From positions 9,547-73,546 of the forward strand of contig UQTJ01000015.1 in NCBI GenBank assembly GCA_900544075.1: 64,000 nt of DNA, read 5' to 3'. The stretch's first letter is position 1; each line of letters starts with the position of its first letter. This document shows, one piece after another, positions 45,932-53,646 of this stretch. Origin of the DNA: an uncultured Bacteroides sp. GTDB taxonomy: Bacteria; Bacteroidota; Bacteroidia; Bacteroidales; Bacteroidaceae. The translations under genes and the position numbers were made by a program. The notes under the pieces are model-generated. The model was not told the origin of the DNA. It was given only the letters and a program-made list of their open reading frames with translations, and did not search any database.

Positions 45932-45962
45932 CAAATGTAAGATTTTAATTTACATATTCCAA
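45932..45962 (-). promoter_or_regulatory. Promoter of ilvE
   Basis: On the minus strand TTG (45962-45960) and TACATTTG (45939-45932) are separated by 20 nt, matching Bacteroidetes promoters. Confidence 0.7.
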
Positions 45963-46019
45963 TTTTTACAATAAATATTTAGACTAAAATCTTAAAATCC
46001 GTCCACTACGCTTACATTA

Positions 46020-46229
46020 TTATTCTTCTCCGCCCTGACTGTCGTCAAGCATTTTTCTTATTTCTTCATCAGCCTTATAAAGTTTGTCCTTGCAGAACTT
46101 TATGAGTTTCTGAGCTTCTTTCAGACTATCTCCCAACTGATCAATATCGAGTTCTCCACCCTCTATTTTAGCCACAATAGCCTCTAACTTTTTCATGGCT
46201 TCTGTATATGTCTCTTTTTTTGCTGCCAT
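46020..46229 (-). CDS. xseB: Exodeoxyribonuclease VII small subunit
   Basis: A 69-residue XseB, a helical protein with the family block TYTEAMKKLEAIVAKIEGGE and the second helix SLKEAQKLIKFCKDKL. Several copies bind each XseA. It lies 14 nt downstream of xseA, so both are made together. Confidence 0.93.
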   Translation of the reverse strand: MAAKKETYTEAMKKLEAIVAKIEGGELDIDQLGDSLKEAQKLIKFCKDKLYKADEEIRKMLDDSQGGEE

Positions 46230-46243
46230 ATCTATAATACTAT

Positions 46244-47545
46244 TTATTTTACTATACTCTTGAATTTACCTGTAGCCAAAACTGTTTCCACTTCATCCCC
46301 CGGTTTGAGTATCGAAGTATCGCGCACAGCCCTACCATTATAGAGGGTTATACTATACCCACGCTTCAGAAGATGCTCCGGCGAGGCTGACTTCAGAATC
46401 CTGTCAACAAGTTCCAGCCGGTGTTTCTCTTTTTCCATCCGCGAAGTGGCAAGCATTACGAGGCGCGGCAGAACATCCAACTGATGTTCCTCTCTGATAA
46501 AACGCTTCTGCCATGCCATCTGCAAGCGTGAATAGTTCCTCTCGCATCGCATATTTTCACGCTGTATCCTTGACTGAACCACCAACGGCACACGTGCCAC
46601 AAGCCTGCTGATACGCTCTGCCTCAGCATTAAGCCGTACAGGAATCTCGCTGCGGATACGCTCTGACAGGTCCTCCAGCCTGCCTGCCGTTTCAAGCATT
46701 CTACCTATTATATATTCGGCAGCTGCCGTAGGAGTCTTTACCCTTGTGTGCGAAACCATATCAATCACAGTATCGTCACGTTCATGTCCGATACCGGTTA
46801 TCACCGGCAAGGGGAACTGCGCACAATGTGCAGCCAAATCGTATGTATCGAATCCCGACAAATCGGATGTCGCTCCTCCGCCACGGATAATGACCACCAC
46901 ATCCCAGTTATCGCATTCGGCATAAATACGTTCCAAAGCTGAAATAACAGATTCCTCCACCCTGTCACCCTGCATTATGGCAGGAAAGAGTTTTGTATAA
47001 AAGACGAAACCGAACTTATTGCCATGCAACTGATTGCAGAAATCTCCGTAGCCGGCTGCTGTAGCCGATGAAATTACAGCTATCCTCTGCAGCGGTTCAG
47101 GCATTTCAAGTTCCTTGTTCATCGTCAGTATGCCTTCTTCATCAAGCTTCTTCAGAATTTCTTTTCTCCTGCGGGCCAAATCGCCTATGGTATATGCAGG
47201 GTCAATATCTACTACTGTTAGCGAAAAACCGTACAACTCGTGAAAATCGACAGTTACCTTCACCATCACCTTTATCCCTGAAACAAAAGCCTGACCTGTT
47301 TCATGCTCGAAATATGGACGAAGACGCATAAATACATTGCTCCATATCACTCCACGCGCCTTGGCTATCAGAGCATTGCTTTTAGGGTCCTTCTGTACAA
47401 ACTCCATGTAGCAATGTCCGGAATAATTAGAACGCACATCGCTCAGCTCCGCCTGTATCCAGTATTCATCCGGCAGACAGGCGTGAAGTCCCCGGCGCAC
47501 AAGGGAATTCAGTTCGTATAAAGACATCGCTTCGTTTTCCATCAT
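46244..47545 (-). CDS. xseA: Exodeoxyribonuclease VII large subunit
   Basis: A 433-residue XseA. An N-terminal OB fold (SLYELNSLVRRGLHACLPDE, YWIQAELSDVRSNYSGHCY) is followed by the catalytic domain with RIAVISSATAAGYGDF and the conserved VVVIIRGGGATSDLSGFD, IGHERDDTVIDMV and TPTAAAEYI blocks, then a helical region that binds XseB, and a C-terminal segment (LLKRGYSITLYNG). The enzyme degrades single-stranded DNA from both ends. It follows the S8 protease gene by 10 nt. Confidence 0.95.
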   Translation of the reverse strand: MMENEAMSLYELNSLVRRGLHACLPDEYWIQAELSDVRSNYSGHCYMEFVQKDPKSNALIAKARGVIWSNVFMRLRPYFEHETGQAFVSGIKVMVKVTVDFHELYGFSLTVVDIDPAYTIGDLARRRKEILKKLDEEGILTMNKELEMPEPLQRIAVISSATAAGYGDFCNQLHGNKFGFVFYTKLFPAIMQGDRVEESVISALERIYAECDNWDVVVIIRGGGATSDLSGFDTYDLAAHCAQFPLPVITGIGHERDDTVIDMVSHTRVKTPTAAAEYIIGRMLETAGRLEDLSERIRSEIPVRLNAEAERISRLVARVPLVVQSRIQRENMRCERNYSRLQMAWQKRFIREEHQLDVLPRLVMLATSRMEKEKHRLELVDRILKSASPEHLLKRGYSITLYNGRAVRDTSILKPGDEVETVLATGKFKSIVK

Positions 47546-47555
47546 ACAGAGTATT

Positions 47556-48926
47556 TTATTTGTTTTTCATATCCATACCTATCCGATAAGCTTTCCACAT
47601 ATCCGTAATGCCATAGCCGAATATATTGTCCGGATATTCATATCTGTCCGAAGCCCGATGAACAACATCTATAAGTTCCGTAACCGTCAGCCACGGACAA
47701 GCCTGCCAAAGACAGGTTACAAGACCACAGAAGATAGGCGAAGCAAAAGAAGTGCCATTGCCATATGAAGTACCTCCATTGGTTCCTGCCACACTGGAAT
47801 GGAAACCCACCGCCATAACATCCGGCTTTATACGCCCGTCGGCGGTATTTCCAACAGAAGAAAAATCGGCATTCACACCGTCTGTATTGACTGCACCTAT
47901 AGTAAGTACCCCTTCTGCATCCCCCGGAGGAGTGATTTTCTTCCAGCTTGAAGCACCTGAATTTCCGGCACTGCACACTATAAGCATACCTTTTTTAGAA
48001 GCTATAGAAGCCGAACGCGACATAAGCGACGTACGCCCGTCGAGGTCGCGATACTTATAATTGTTCGCTGCATCATCAAAAGAATAATATCCAAGAGAAG
48101 TGTTTACCACATCCACTCCCACGCTGTCTGCAAATTCCACTGCAGCAGCCCAATAGTCTTCTTCCGCCGGCTGTTCAGTATCATTATCTTCACTCCTTAA
48201 AAGCCAGTAGGATGCTCCCGGAGCAGAACCAACCATAACCTTAGGCATATCGACAGCCATGCAGGAAAGAACTTTCAGTCCGTGATTATGCTCTGCGTAA
48301 ATATCCGAATTGGGATTCACAAAATCCTTTGTTCCAAGTATATGGAGCTTGCGGAAAAACTTCATTTTGTCCACATTATAATAACCGGCATCTATGACTG
48401 CCACATGCATACCCTCTCCACGAAATCCTGCCAAGTGCAGACTGTCGCCATGATGAATCTTTATCTGCCGGGACGCAACTCCATAATAATCGCCAGTCTT
48501 TTTCCACTTGTTGGTTATCTCTTTTTTCCTGTCCTTGTTTCGTGGAAAAACAGTGTCAGGCGATACCCATACTTTCCTGACATCAACCACAAACGGATTT
48601 TGTCTGAAGCGCTCTGCTATCTCCTCGTCGTGAACCAGCATCAGGACTGTATTGTTCCACTTGCTCTGCATCTGATACTCCCCACCCTGCTCCACAAGAC
48701 GGTCGATATATGTTTTGCAAACAGGCAAGTCTGTAGAATCGATGTCTATTCCCTGTCTGTGTCTGCGCTCCAAAGCACGTTCGGACAAAAACTCCTGCGG
48801 ACGGTCTAAACTATAAGCAGTGAGCGACTTATCTCTCAATGTAACACGATATTTATATGTTTCTGCATTAGAGTTTAAACGCAGTAATAACATCAAACTA
48901 AAAAGTAGTAAAATTCTTATTTTCAT
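47556..48926 (-). CDS. Secreted subtilisin-like (S8) serine protease
   Basis: A 456-residue protease with a signal peptide (about 1-21) and a propeptide-like N-terminal segment (to about 165). The catalytic Asp is D179 (VAVIDAGY), His H215 (AEHNHGLKV), Ser S393 (GTSFASP), and the oxyanion Asn is N322 (SAGNSG). It probably acts in the periplasm or outside the cell, perhaps in protein processing. xseA follows 10 nt downstream, so the three genes may share a transcript. A -7 box lies at 48950-48957. Confidence 0.9.
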   Translation of the reverse strand: MKIRILLLFSLMLLLRLNSNAETYKYRVTLRDKSLTAYSLDRPQEFLSERALERRHRQGIDIDSTDLPVCKTYIDRLVEQGGEYQMQSKWNNTVLMLVHDEEIAERFRQNPFVVDVRKVWVSPDTVFPRNKDRKKEITNKWKKTGDYYGVASRQIKIHHGDSLHLAGFRGEGMHVAVIDAGYYNVDKMKFFRKLHILGTKDFVNPNSDIYAEHNHGLKVLSCMAVDMPKVMVGSAPGASYWLLRSEDNDTEQPAEEDYWAAAVEFADSVGVDVVNTSLGYYSFDDAANNYKYRDLDGRTSLMSRSASIASKKGMLIVCSAGNSGASSWKKITPPGDAEGVLTIGAVNTDGVNADFSSVGNTADGRIKPDVMAVGFHSSVAGTNGGTSYGNGTSFASPIFCGLVTCLWQACPWLTVTELIDVVHRASDRYEYPDNIFGYGITDMWKAYRIGMDMKNK

Positions 48927-48949
48927 ACGAGTTTATGGGTTTTAAGACG

Positions 48950-48957
48950 CAAAGGTA
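48950..48957 (-). promoter_or_regulatory. -7 promoter box for the S8 protease gene
   Basis: The minus strand reads TACCTTTG, 23 nt upstream of the ATG. Confidence 0.6.
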
Positions 48958-49071
48958 TTATAAATTAAGCACCGATAAAAGATTTATCCGACAATATATT
49001 TAAAATATCAGATTTTATACATTCTTGGAAGACTGTTTATATCCGGTTTTAAAAGATAAAAAATCTTTGTT

Positions 49072-49159
49072 GTTTGACAGCTGTCGGACATATGTTTGAC
49101 ACGTGTGGGATATTTGTTTGACAGCTGTCGTCTGTACGTTTGACAACTGTCAAACGATA
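49072..49159. repeat. 22-bp-period palindromic array (4 units)
   Basis: Units start at 49072, 49094, 49116 and 49138, each beginning GTTTGACA. The cores are GACAGCTGTC, GACACGTGTG, GACAGCTGTC and, in unit four, an 18-bp perfect palindrome GTTTGACAACTGTCAAAC. Spacer sequence outside the cores is not conserved. The array is about 115-200 bp upstream of the protease -7 box. Confidence 0.85.
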
Positions 49160-49199
49160 GAGATATAAACACGTTTGCAAAGCTTTTCTTATACAAAGT

Positions 49200-49219
49200 A
49201 ATCACAATATACTGTGATT
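49200..49219. promoter_or_regulatory. Palindromic operator candidate, copy 1
   Basis: AATCACAATATACTGTGATT is a near-perfect dyad differing at one central pair from the copy at 49259-49282. It resembles an inside-out CRP-type site, and fits a dimeric regulator. Confidence 0.55.
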
Positions 49220-49258
49220 TTACAATTATTCATCCTAAAAAGGTATTCATTTCTCAGC

Positions 49259-49282
49259 AAAATCACAATATATTGTGATTTT
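49259..49282. promoter_or_regulatory. Palindromic operator candidate, copy 2
   Basis: AAAATCACAATATATTGTGA followed by TTTT is a perfect 24-bp palindrome, centred 61 bp from copy 1. Both lie upstream of the DUF3791 gene and far from the protease promoter. Confidence 0.6.
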
Positions 49283-49302
49283 GGCTTGTAGAATTGAAAA
49301 AT

Positions 49303-49368
49303 AAACGCTTCGTCATTCGATTCTAAACGACCGTTCATTTTGAATCAAACGACGAAGCATTTTATTTT
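49303..49368. repeat. 22-bp-period palindromic array (3 units), same family as 8776-8841
   Basis: Units start at 49303, 49325 and 49347, all beginning AAACG. The first 18 nt (AAACGCTTCGTCATTCGA) are identical to 8776-8793. Units one and three form an imperfect 22-bp stem with unit two as the loop. Confidence 0.75.
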
Positions 49369-49413
49369 AGGTGGTTATCCAATCTTTTTTTCACAGAAAG
49401 CCAGGTCTTTATA

Positions 49414-49444
49414 TTGATTTTATCGGGAATAAAACATATTTTTG
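49414..49444 (+). promoter_or_regulatory. Promoter of the DUF3791 gene
   Basis: TTG at 49414-49416 and TATTTTTG at 49437-49444 are separated by 20 nt. The ATG at 49478 follows a leader of about 28 nt, which decides that start over the upstream TTG. Confidence 0.7.
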
Positions 49445-49477
49445 TATCATGGAAAAATAGATAAAAAACGAAGTAAT

Positions 49478-49693
49478 ATGTTCCAGATAAATCAAAGTAA
49501 TATACATCTGCTTCTGCCTGGAAAGATAAGTTGGCTGGTAGAATATCTGCACGATGATTACGGCTACACACTTGAAGAGAGTTTAAGTCGTATATATCAT
49601 TCTGAACTTTACAAGAAACTATCAACCGAAAGCACAAAATATTGGCATTTAGGCCCTGTAGACTTGTATGAAGAATTAAAAAGAGAACTATAA
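49478..49693 (+). CDS. DUF3791-like small protein
   Basis: A 71-residue soluble protein starting MFQINQSN. The pattern ISWLVEYLHDDYGYTLEESL, then YHSELYKKLSTESTKYWHLG and VDLYEELKREL at the end, fits the DUF3791 family. In many Bacteroidales and Firmicutes such genes sit beside DUF3990 genes, suggesting a two-gene toxin-antitoxin-like unit, but no DUF3990 partner is present here. It starts behind a good promoter and two palindromes. The FabK-like gene follows 40 nt downstream. Confidence 0.65.
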   Translation: MFQINQSNIHLLLPGKISWLVEYLHDDYGYTLEESLSRIYHSELYKKLSTESTKYWHLGPVDLYEELKREL

Positions 49694-49733
49694 CATTGTC
49701 TGTTCAACAGACTACCATTAAAATAATCAACAA

Positions 49734-50675
49734 ATGAACAACAGAATCACAGAACTTTTCGGCATAAAATACCCTATCATATCAGGAGGTATGGTTTGGT
49801 GCAGTGGATGGGAACTCGCAGCAGCCGTAAGCAATGCAGGTGGTTTAGGACTTATAGGAGCAGGCTCGATGTATCCTGATATCCTCAGAGAGCATATCAG
49901 AAAATGCAGAAAGGCCACCGACAAGCCTTTCGGGGTAAATATTCCACTGATTTCAAAATACTCGGAAGCCATCATAGAGGTTGTGATAGAAGAGAAAGTT
50001 CCTGTTGTTTTCACCTCGGCCGGCAATCCAAAGACATGGACAGGAAAGCTGCATGAAAACGGAATTAAGGTAGCACACGTTGTGGCAAGCACCAAGTTCG
50101 CACTCAAAAGTCAGGAGGCCGGTGTTGATGCGGTAGTAGCAGAAGGATTCGAGGCAGGAGGACACAACGGAAGGGAAGAAACCACTACAATGGTCCTTAT
50201 TCCTCAAATTAAAAGGCATCTGGAGATTCCTCTGATAGCCGCCGGAGGGATAGCTACCGGCCGGAGTATGCTTGCCGCATTTGCTTTGGGGGCTGAAGGT
50301 GTACAGGTGGGGACACGTTTCGCAATAACCCAAGAGAGTTCCGCACATGAGAAATTCAAAAGCCTCTGTACGGAACTGAAAGAGGGCGACACCATGCTTG
50401 CACTGAAGAAAATAGTACCTACAAGATTAATCAAAAACGATTTCTATCACAATATAGAGTCTGCCGAAAACAGAGGAGCTACGCCGGAAGAGCTTACGGA
50501 ACTTTTAGGCAAAGGTAGGGCTATGAAAGGAATCTTCGAAGGAGATTTGTCAGAAGGAGAACTGGAAATAGGCCAGGTGTCATGCATGATTGATGATATC
50601 CCTACCGCAAATGAGGTTGTAGAACGAATGGTAAAAGAATACAACGATGCGATAGACTGTCTAATGAGAATTTAA
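49734..50675 (+). CDS. FabK-like flavoprotein / nitronate monooxygenase family
   Basis: A 313-residue FMN-dependent TIM barrel of the nitronate monooxygenase / FabK group. Visible blocks are IISGGMVWCSGWELAAAVSN, GGLGLIGAGSM, VVAEGFEAGGHNGREETTT (with the His common to both groups), IPLIAAGGIATG and GAEGVQVGTRFAITQES. It could be the enoyl-ACP reductase II of fatty acid synthesis or an oxidase of nitro-compounds; sequence alone does not separate these. The C-terminal part resembles FabK more than classic 2-nitropropane dioxygenase. Confidence 0.82.
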   Translation: MNNRITELFGIKYPIISGGMVWCSGWELAAAVSNAGGLGLIGAGSMYPDILREHIRKCRKATDKPFGVNIPLISKYSEAIIEVVIEEKVPVVFTSAGNPKTWTGKLHENGIKVAHVVASTKFALKSQEAGVDAVVAEGFEAGGHNGREETTTMVLIPQIKRHLEIPLIAAGGIATGRSMLAAFALGAEGVQVGTRFAITQESSAHEKFKSLCTELKEGDTMLALKKIVPTRLIKNDFYHNIESAENRGATPEELTELLGKGRAMKGIFEGDLSEGELEIGQVSCMIDDIPTANEVVERMVKEYNDAIDCLMRI

Positions 50676-50706
50676 AATCTTACATAAATCTTAAAAGCAA
50701 AAAACT

Positions 50707-52173
50707 ATGGACTTTAACAGACTTAAAATCACAATTGCAGGTATTATACTGTTAGGAGGTATAATATCAGGCTGTAACCGTTCTGATATAAACAATCCGG
50801 AAGGGAAAAACAAAATAACAGAAGAAACAAGACTGGCCAATACCTTCGCCAAAGAGGCTCTTGAAGTTTATTATTACTGGAACGAAGAGATATCCGATGA
50901 TCTAAGCAAGCTCGACCCTGCTACAAATTCTGACCCTATTGCTACGGTAGAGGGAATAAGGTACCACGACGGAGAAAATCAGATAGACAAATGGACTATG
51001 CTGACAGACAATATGGAAGAGTTTACAAGCAGTGTGCAGGGTGTATCAACCACTTACGGATTTACTCCTGTGGTATATTACAAAAACGAAGAGGGCAATG
51101 AACTGATTGCCGCTGTAGCATATGTATCAGAAGGAGGTCCTGCCGAAAAAGCCGGTATGAAAAGGGGTAATTTGATTGAAAAAATAAACGGTAAAGTCCT
51201 TACAACTGAAAATTATCTGGACCTCTATTATTCATCTGATATCACGCTTTCATTATCTGAACTTACAGATAATGTAATAACTCCGACCAAAGATGTTTCA
51301 TTGACAGCCACAGAGATGTACGAAAATCCTATACTTTGCCACAAAACATTTGACGTAAACGGCAAAAAGATAGGTTATCTTGCCTACAGCAGTTTTGACC
51401 TTACTTCCATTCCGGAACTTATAGACATATGCAAGGAGTTTAAAAGCGAAGGAGTAAAGGAACTTATCCTCGACTTGAGATATAACGGAGGAGGATATGT
51501 TATAACCGAATGTGTACTGGCATCAATGTTTGCTCCACAAGCAAATGTTACCAATAATGATATTTTTGAAAAAGAAGATTACAACGAGTTCTTCACTGAA
51601 TACTACAAGAAAAAGGGAGAATCTACTGTAACCCGTTTTGAAACTGAATATAATTATAAAGAAATTAATCTGAATGTAAGTACAAAAGACGCCAACATCG
51701 GTCTGGATAAAATTTATGGCATAATATCCGGCAACAGCGCATCGGCATCCGAAGCCCTTCTTTCAGGATTAATGCCATACATGGACATTGAACTTATCGG
51801 ACAGCAGTCACACGGAAAATATTGTACAGGATGGATGCTGTCAGCAGAAGATGCATACGATAAAGTTCCGCAAGCCATCAAGAACTGGGGTATTTATGTT
51901 ATGGTAAGCATTTACAAAAATGCGAACGACGAAACTCCATGTATGCCGAATGGTCTTAAACCGGACACTGAGGTAGAAGATAATCCATTTGAACCATACC
52001 AGTTAGGAGATGAGGACGAAGCTATGCTGAGAGCCGCTCTTGAAAAAGCCGGAAAGGAATACCCGGCATCAAGAGCAGGAAGAATAGAAACACCTAAGAT
52101 GAATATTGTCGATACTCCGAAGAAGGCTGTTTTCGGAAGAAGGATTATCATCCCTTCACTATCATCAAATTAA
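50707..52173 (+). CDS. S41 family C-terminal-processing-type peptidase, lipoprotein
   Basis: A 488-residue lipoprotein with lipobox ISGC (Cys23). An N-terminal helical part precedes a PDZ-like domain (about 105-190, GGPAEKAGMKRGNLIEKING), then the tail-specific protease domain with LILDLRYNGGGYV, the Ser-containing SGNSASASE (341-349) and the likely base Lys371 in QSHGKYCTGW. Such proteins cleave unfolded or tagged C-termini in the periplasm. It is 31 nt after the FabK-like gene. The 3' flank has a 13-bp hairpin (52177-52214) that leads into the array at 52185-52328. Confidence 0.88.
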   Translation: MDFNRLKITIAGIILLGGIISGCNRSDINNPEGKNKITEETRLANTFAKEALEVYYYWNEEISDDLSKLDPATNSDPIATVEGIRYHDGENQIDKWTMLTDNMEEFTSSVQGVSTTYGFTPVVYYKNEEGNELIAAVAYVSEGGPAEKAGMKRGNLIEKINGKVLTTENYLDLYYSSDITLSLSELTDNVITPTKDVSLTATEMYENPILCHKTFDVNGKKIGYLAYSSFDLTSIPELIDICKEFKSEGVKELILDLRYNGGGYVITECVLASMFAPQANVTNNDIFEKEDYNEFFTEYYKKKGESTVTRFETEYNYKEINLNVSTKDANIGLDKIYGIISGNSASASEALLSGLMPYMDIELIGQQSHGKYCTGWMLSAEDAYDKVPQAIKNWGIYVMVSIYKNANDETPCMPNGLKPDTEVEDNPFEPYQLGDEDEAMLRAALEKAGKEYPASRAGRIETPKMNIVDTPKKAVFGRRIIIPSLSSN

Positions 52174-52184
52174 GTACACTACCC

Positions 52185-52328
52185 GTTCATTACCTGTTCA
52201 CTGAACGGGTAGTGAACAAGTAGTGAATGCATTATTATAATGCAATTCGAATGTCATTCGAATATTGTTCGAACTTTATTCGAGATACCATTTAAGCACT
52301 GTTTAAACGCCATTTAAATAGTGGTTAA
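52185..52328. repeat. 11-bp-period palindromic array, longest in the window
   Basis: The first part has GTTCATTACCT and GTTCACTGAAC (52185, 52196), then inverted half-sites TAGTGAAC and TAGTGAAT. From 52240, 11-mers run ATGCAATTCGA, ATGTCATTCGA, ATATTGTTCGA, ACTTTATTCGA, then after a single-base insertion ATACCATTTAA, GCACTGTTTAA, ACGCCATTTAA and ATAGTGGTTAA. The palindromes (ATTCGAAT, GTTCGAAC, GTTTAAAC, ATTTAAAT) match RTTYRAAY, the same consensus as the rpe and mrp arrays. Confidence 0.87.
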
Positions 52329-52513
52329 TATAACAGCTTTTGCAGTGTGAAGGATGTGAAAGTGAAATATACTATGATTTCCTGAGTTTTTTCGAATACC
52401 GTAACAGCAACCTATCATCAGCAATGTCCTGACGAATTAACATAGTTCTAAATCTGAAAGTTAACTTTCTAATAAAAAGCACCAATATTTTTATAACAAA
52501 AGTTTACAAATAC

Positions 52514-52544
52514 TTTGTTTAAAACAAAAAACATATTACATTTG
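52514..52544 (+). promoter_or_regulatory. Promoter of the structured leader / porin-like gene
   Basis: TTTG at 52514-52517 and TACATTTG at 52537-52544 are 19 nt apart, one of the best promoter matches in the window. The start would be near 52551, about 315 nt before the porin-like ATG. Confidence 0.75.
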
Positions 52545-52581
52545 CAAAAGTTCAATAATATTACTGAATGACATATTAACG

Positions 52582-52796
52582 AAAGGTGTTATTGATATTA
52601 TCTTCTAAAGTCAAACTTCGCAACTTTGATATTTAGCACGAAGATAATAGCAATAGCACCACACCATGGGTATTCTAAATCTTATAACATAAGGAATAGT
52701 TTAATCCAATTGGTGTGGGATGCTATTGTTTTATCCGTGCTAAAGGTAATGCGAAGACCTGACTTTAGGATGAAATAATATAATTTCCACACCTTT
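52582..52796 (+). ncRNA. Long hairpin: structured leader or small RNA candidate
   Basis: Successive blocks pair across about 215 nt: AAAGGTGT/ACACCTTT (52582-52589, 52789-52796), ATATTAT/ATAATAT, CTAAAGTCA/TGACTTTAG (52605-52613, 52760-52768), CTTCGCA/TGCGAAG, TTTAGCACG/CGTGCTAAA (52632-52640, 52736-52744), CAATAGCA/TGCTATTG and CCACACCA/TGGTGTGG (52659-52666, 52711-52718), with a small CTTAT/ATAAG hairpin in the loop. The right end runs into TTTTATTTATC. It could be the 5' leader of the porin-like gene, a free RNA, or a miniature inverted-repeat element; I do not recognise a known RNA family. Confidence 0.6.
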
Positions 52797-52866
52797 TATT
52801 TATCATCTTGCTTCAGAAGAAACTGGCAAGAATTAAATTAAGTATTAACTATAAACTTATGTTATT

Positions 52867-53604
52867 ATGAAAACTTTTAAATTATTTTTAGTCACTTTTT
52901 TTGCGTTGACAGTAGCAAATGGTTATTCACAACAAAGCAACGTTAACAATGTATCTGGTGGAACAAACTCAAAAGGCTGGTCAAGAATATCTGTTTCATA
53001 TATTCCATCAACATTAAACGTAGATGGAGGAGATGACCTCAAATTCCAAGGATTCAATTTAGGATGGACAAAGGGGTTCAATATAGCAAACAATGTTCCT
53101 TTATTTATAGAAGCTGGTGCCGGTATTCAATTCAGAAGATATTCAGACTCAGAGTCAGAAAGCTTTAACGAATCTGGAGTTAGTGGTAAAATTAAAGTAA
53201 CAGAAAAATTAAACGTTTTATCTTTGAATATCCCTGTAAACCTTGTTTATAAATTCAATGCCACTCCCGATTTTTCCATAGAGCCGTTTGTCGGAATAGA
53301 TTTTAGATTCAATTTAATGGGAAAATTAAAATCTGAGGCAAACTATTCAGGAGATTATGAAGATGAAGTAAATGAAGCTATAAAAGATTATTTACCTGAT
53401 AGCGACATTAATATTTTTGATGAAGATGACATGAACGATTTGGGAGTAGATCCGGCTAAGCGTTTTCAGGCAGGTTGGCATATAGGAACAAACTTCACTT
53501 ATAAAAAAGTGTCTTTAGGTATAAGTTATGGACAAGATTTTAACGAAATTGTCGAAGACTGTAAGTTATCAACAACCACTGTAACATTAGGATTTAATTT
53601 CTAG
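52867..53604 (+). CDS. Porin-like outer membrane beta-barrel protein
   Basis: A 245-residue protein with a signal peptide (cleavage near GYSQQ, residues 20-22). The rest alternates hydrophobic and polar residues in strands with an aromatic C-terminus (TVTLGFNF), typical of the small outer membrane barrel family of Bacteroidetes. Acidic segments (DYEDEVNEAI, NIFDEDDMNDLG) probably form an extracellular loop. Substrate and partners are unknown. It lies behind the long hairpin and promoter at 52514-52796, with no closer -7 box. Confidence 0.75.
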   Translation: MKTFKLFLVTFFALTVANGYSQQSNVNNVSGGTNSKGWSRISVSYIPSTLNVDGGDDLKFQGFNLGWTKGFNIANNVPLFIEAGAGIQFRRYSDSESESFNESGVSGKIKVTEKLNVLSLNIPVNLVYKFNATPDFSIEPFVGIDFRFNLMGKLKSEANYSGDYEDEVNEAIKDYLPDSDINIFDEDDMNDLGVDPAKRFQAGWHIGTNFTYKKVSLGISYGQDFNEIVEDCKLSTTTVTLGFNF

Positions 53605-53615
53605 TTTTTTAGCAT

Positions 53616-53645
53616 AAAGGCTTCCAGAAATACACGGAAGCCTTT
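53616..53645. terminator. Bidirectional terminator between convergent genes
   Basis: AAAGGCTTCC and GGAAGCCTTT form a perfect 10-bp stem around a 10-nt loop, followed by T's on the plus side. It is just past the porin-like stop and just before the ATP-grasp-like stop. Confidence 0.78.
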
Positions 53646-53646
53646 T

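Larger units (their letters stand above)
48927..49477. other. Divergent intergenic region with two arrays and two palindromes
   Basis: These 551 bp hold, from left to right, the protease -7 box (48950-48957), a four-unit 22-bp array (49072-49159), two AATCACAATAT-type palindromes (49200-49219, 49259-49282), a three-unit 22-bp array (49303-49368) and the DUF3791 promoter (49414-49444). No gene is supported; the minus frame 49008-49205 only reads the array. Confidence 0.7.
52174..52866. other. Intergenic region between the S41 protease gene and the porin-like gene
   Basis: These 693 bp hold a hairpin after the protease stop (CACTACCCGTTCA, 52177-52189, with its complement 52202-52214), the 11-bp phased array (52185-52328), a promoter (52514-52544) and a long hairpin (52582-52796) immediately before the porin-like gene. 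No coding frame is supported. Confidence 0.75.

Noticed and set aside
49008..49205. 65-codon minus frame between the protease and DUF3791 genes
   Set aside because: It reads across the 22-bp array, whose periodicity explains the repeated residues. There is no promoter.
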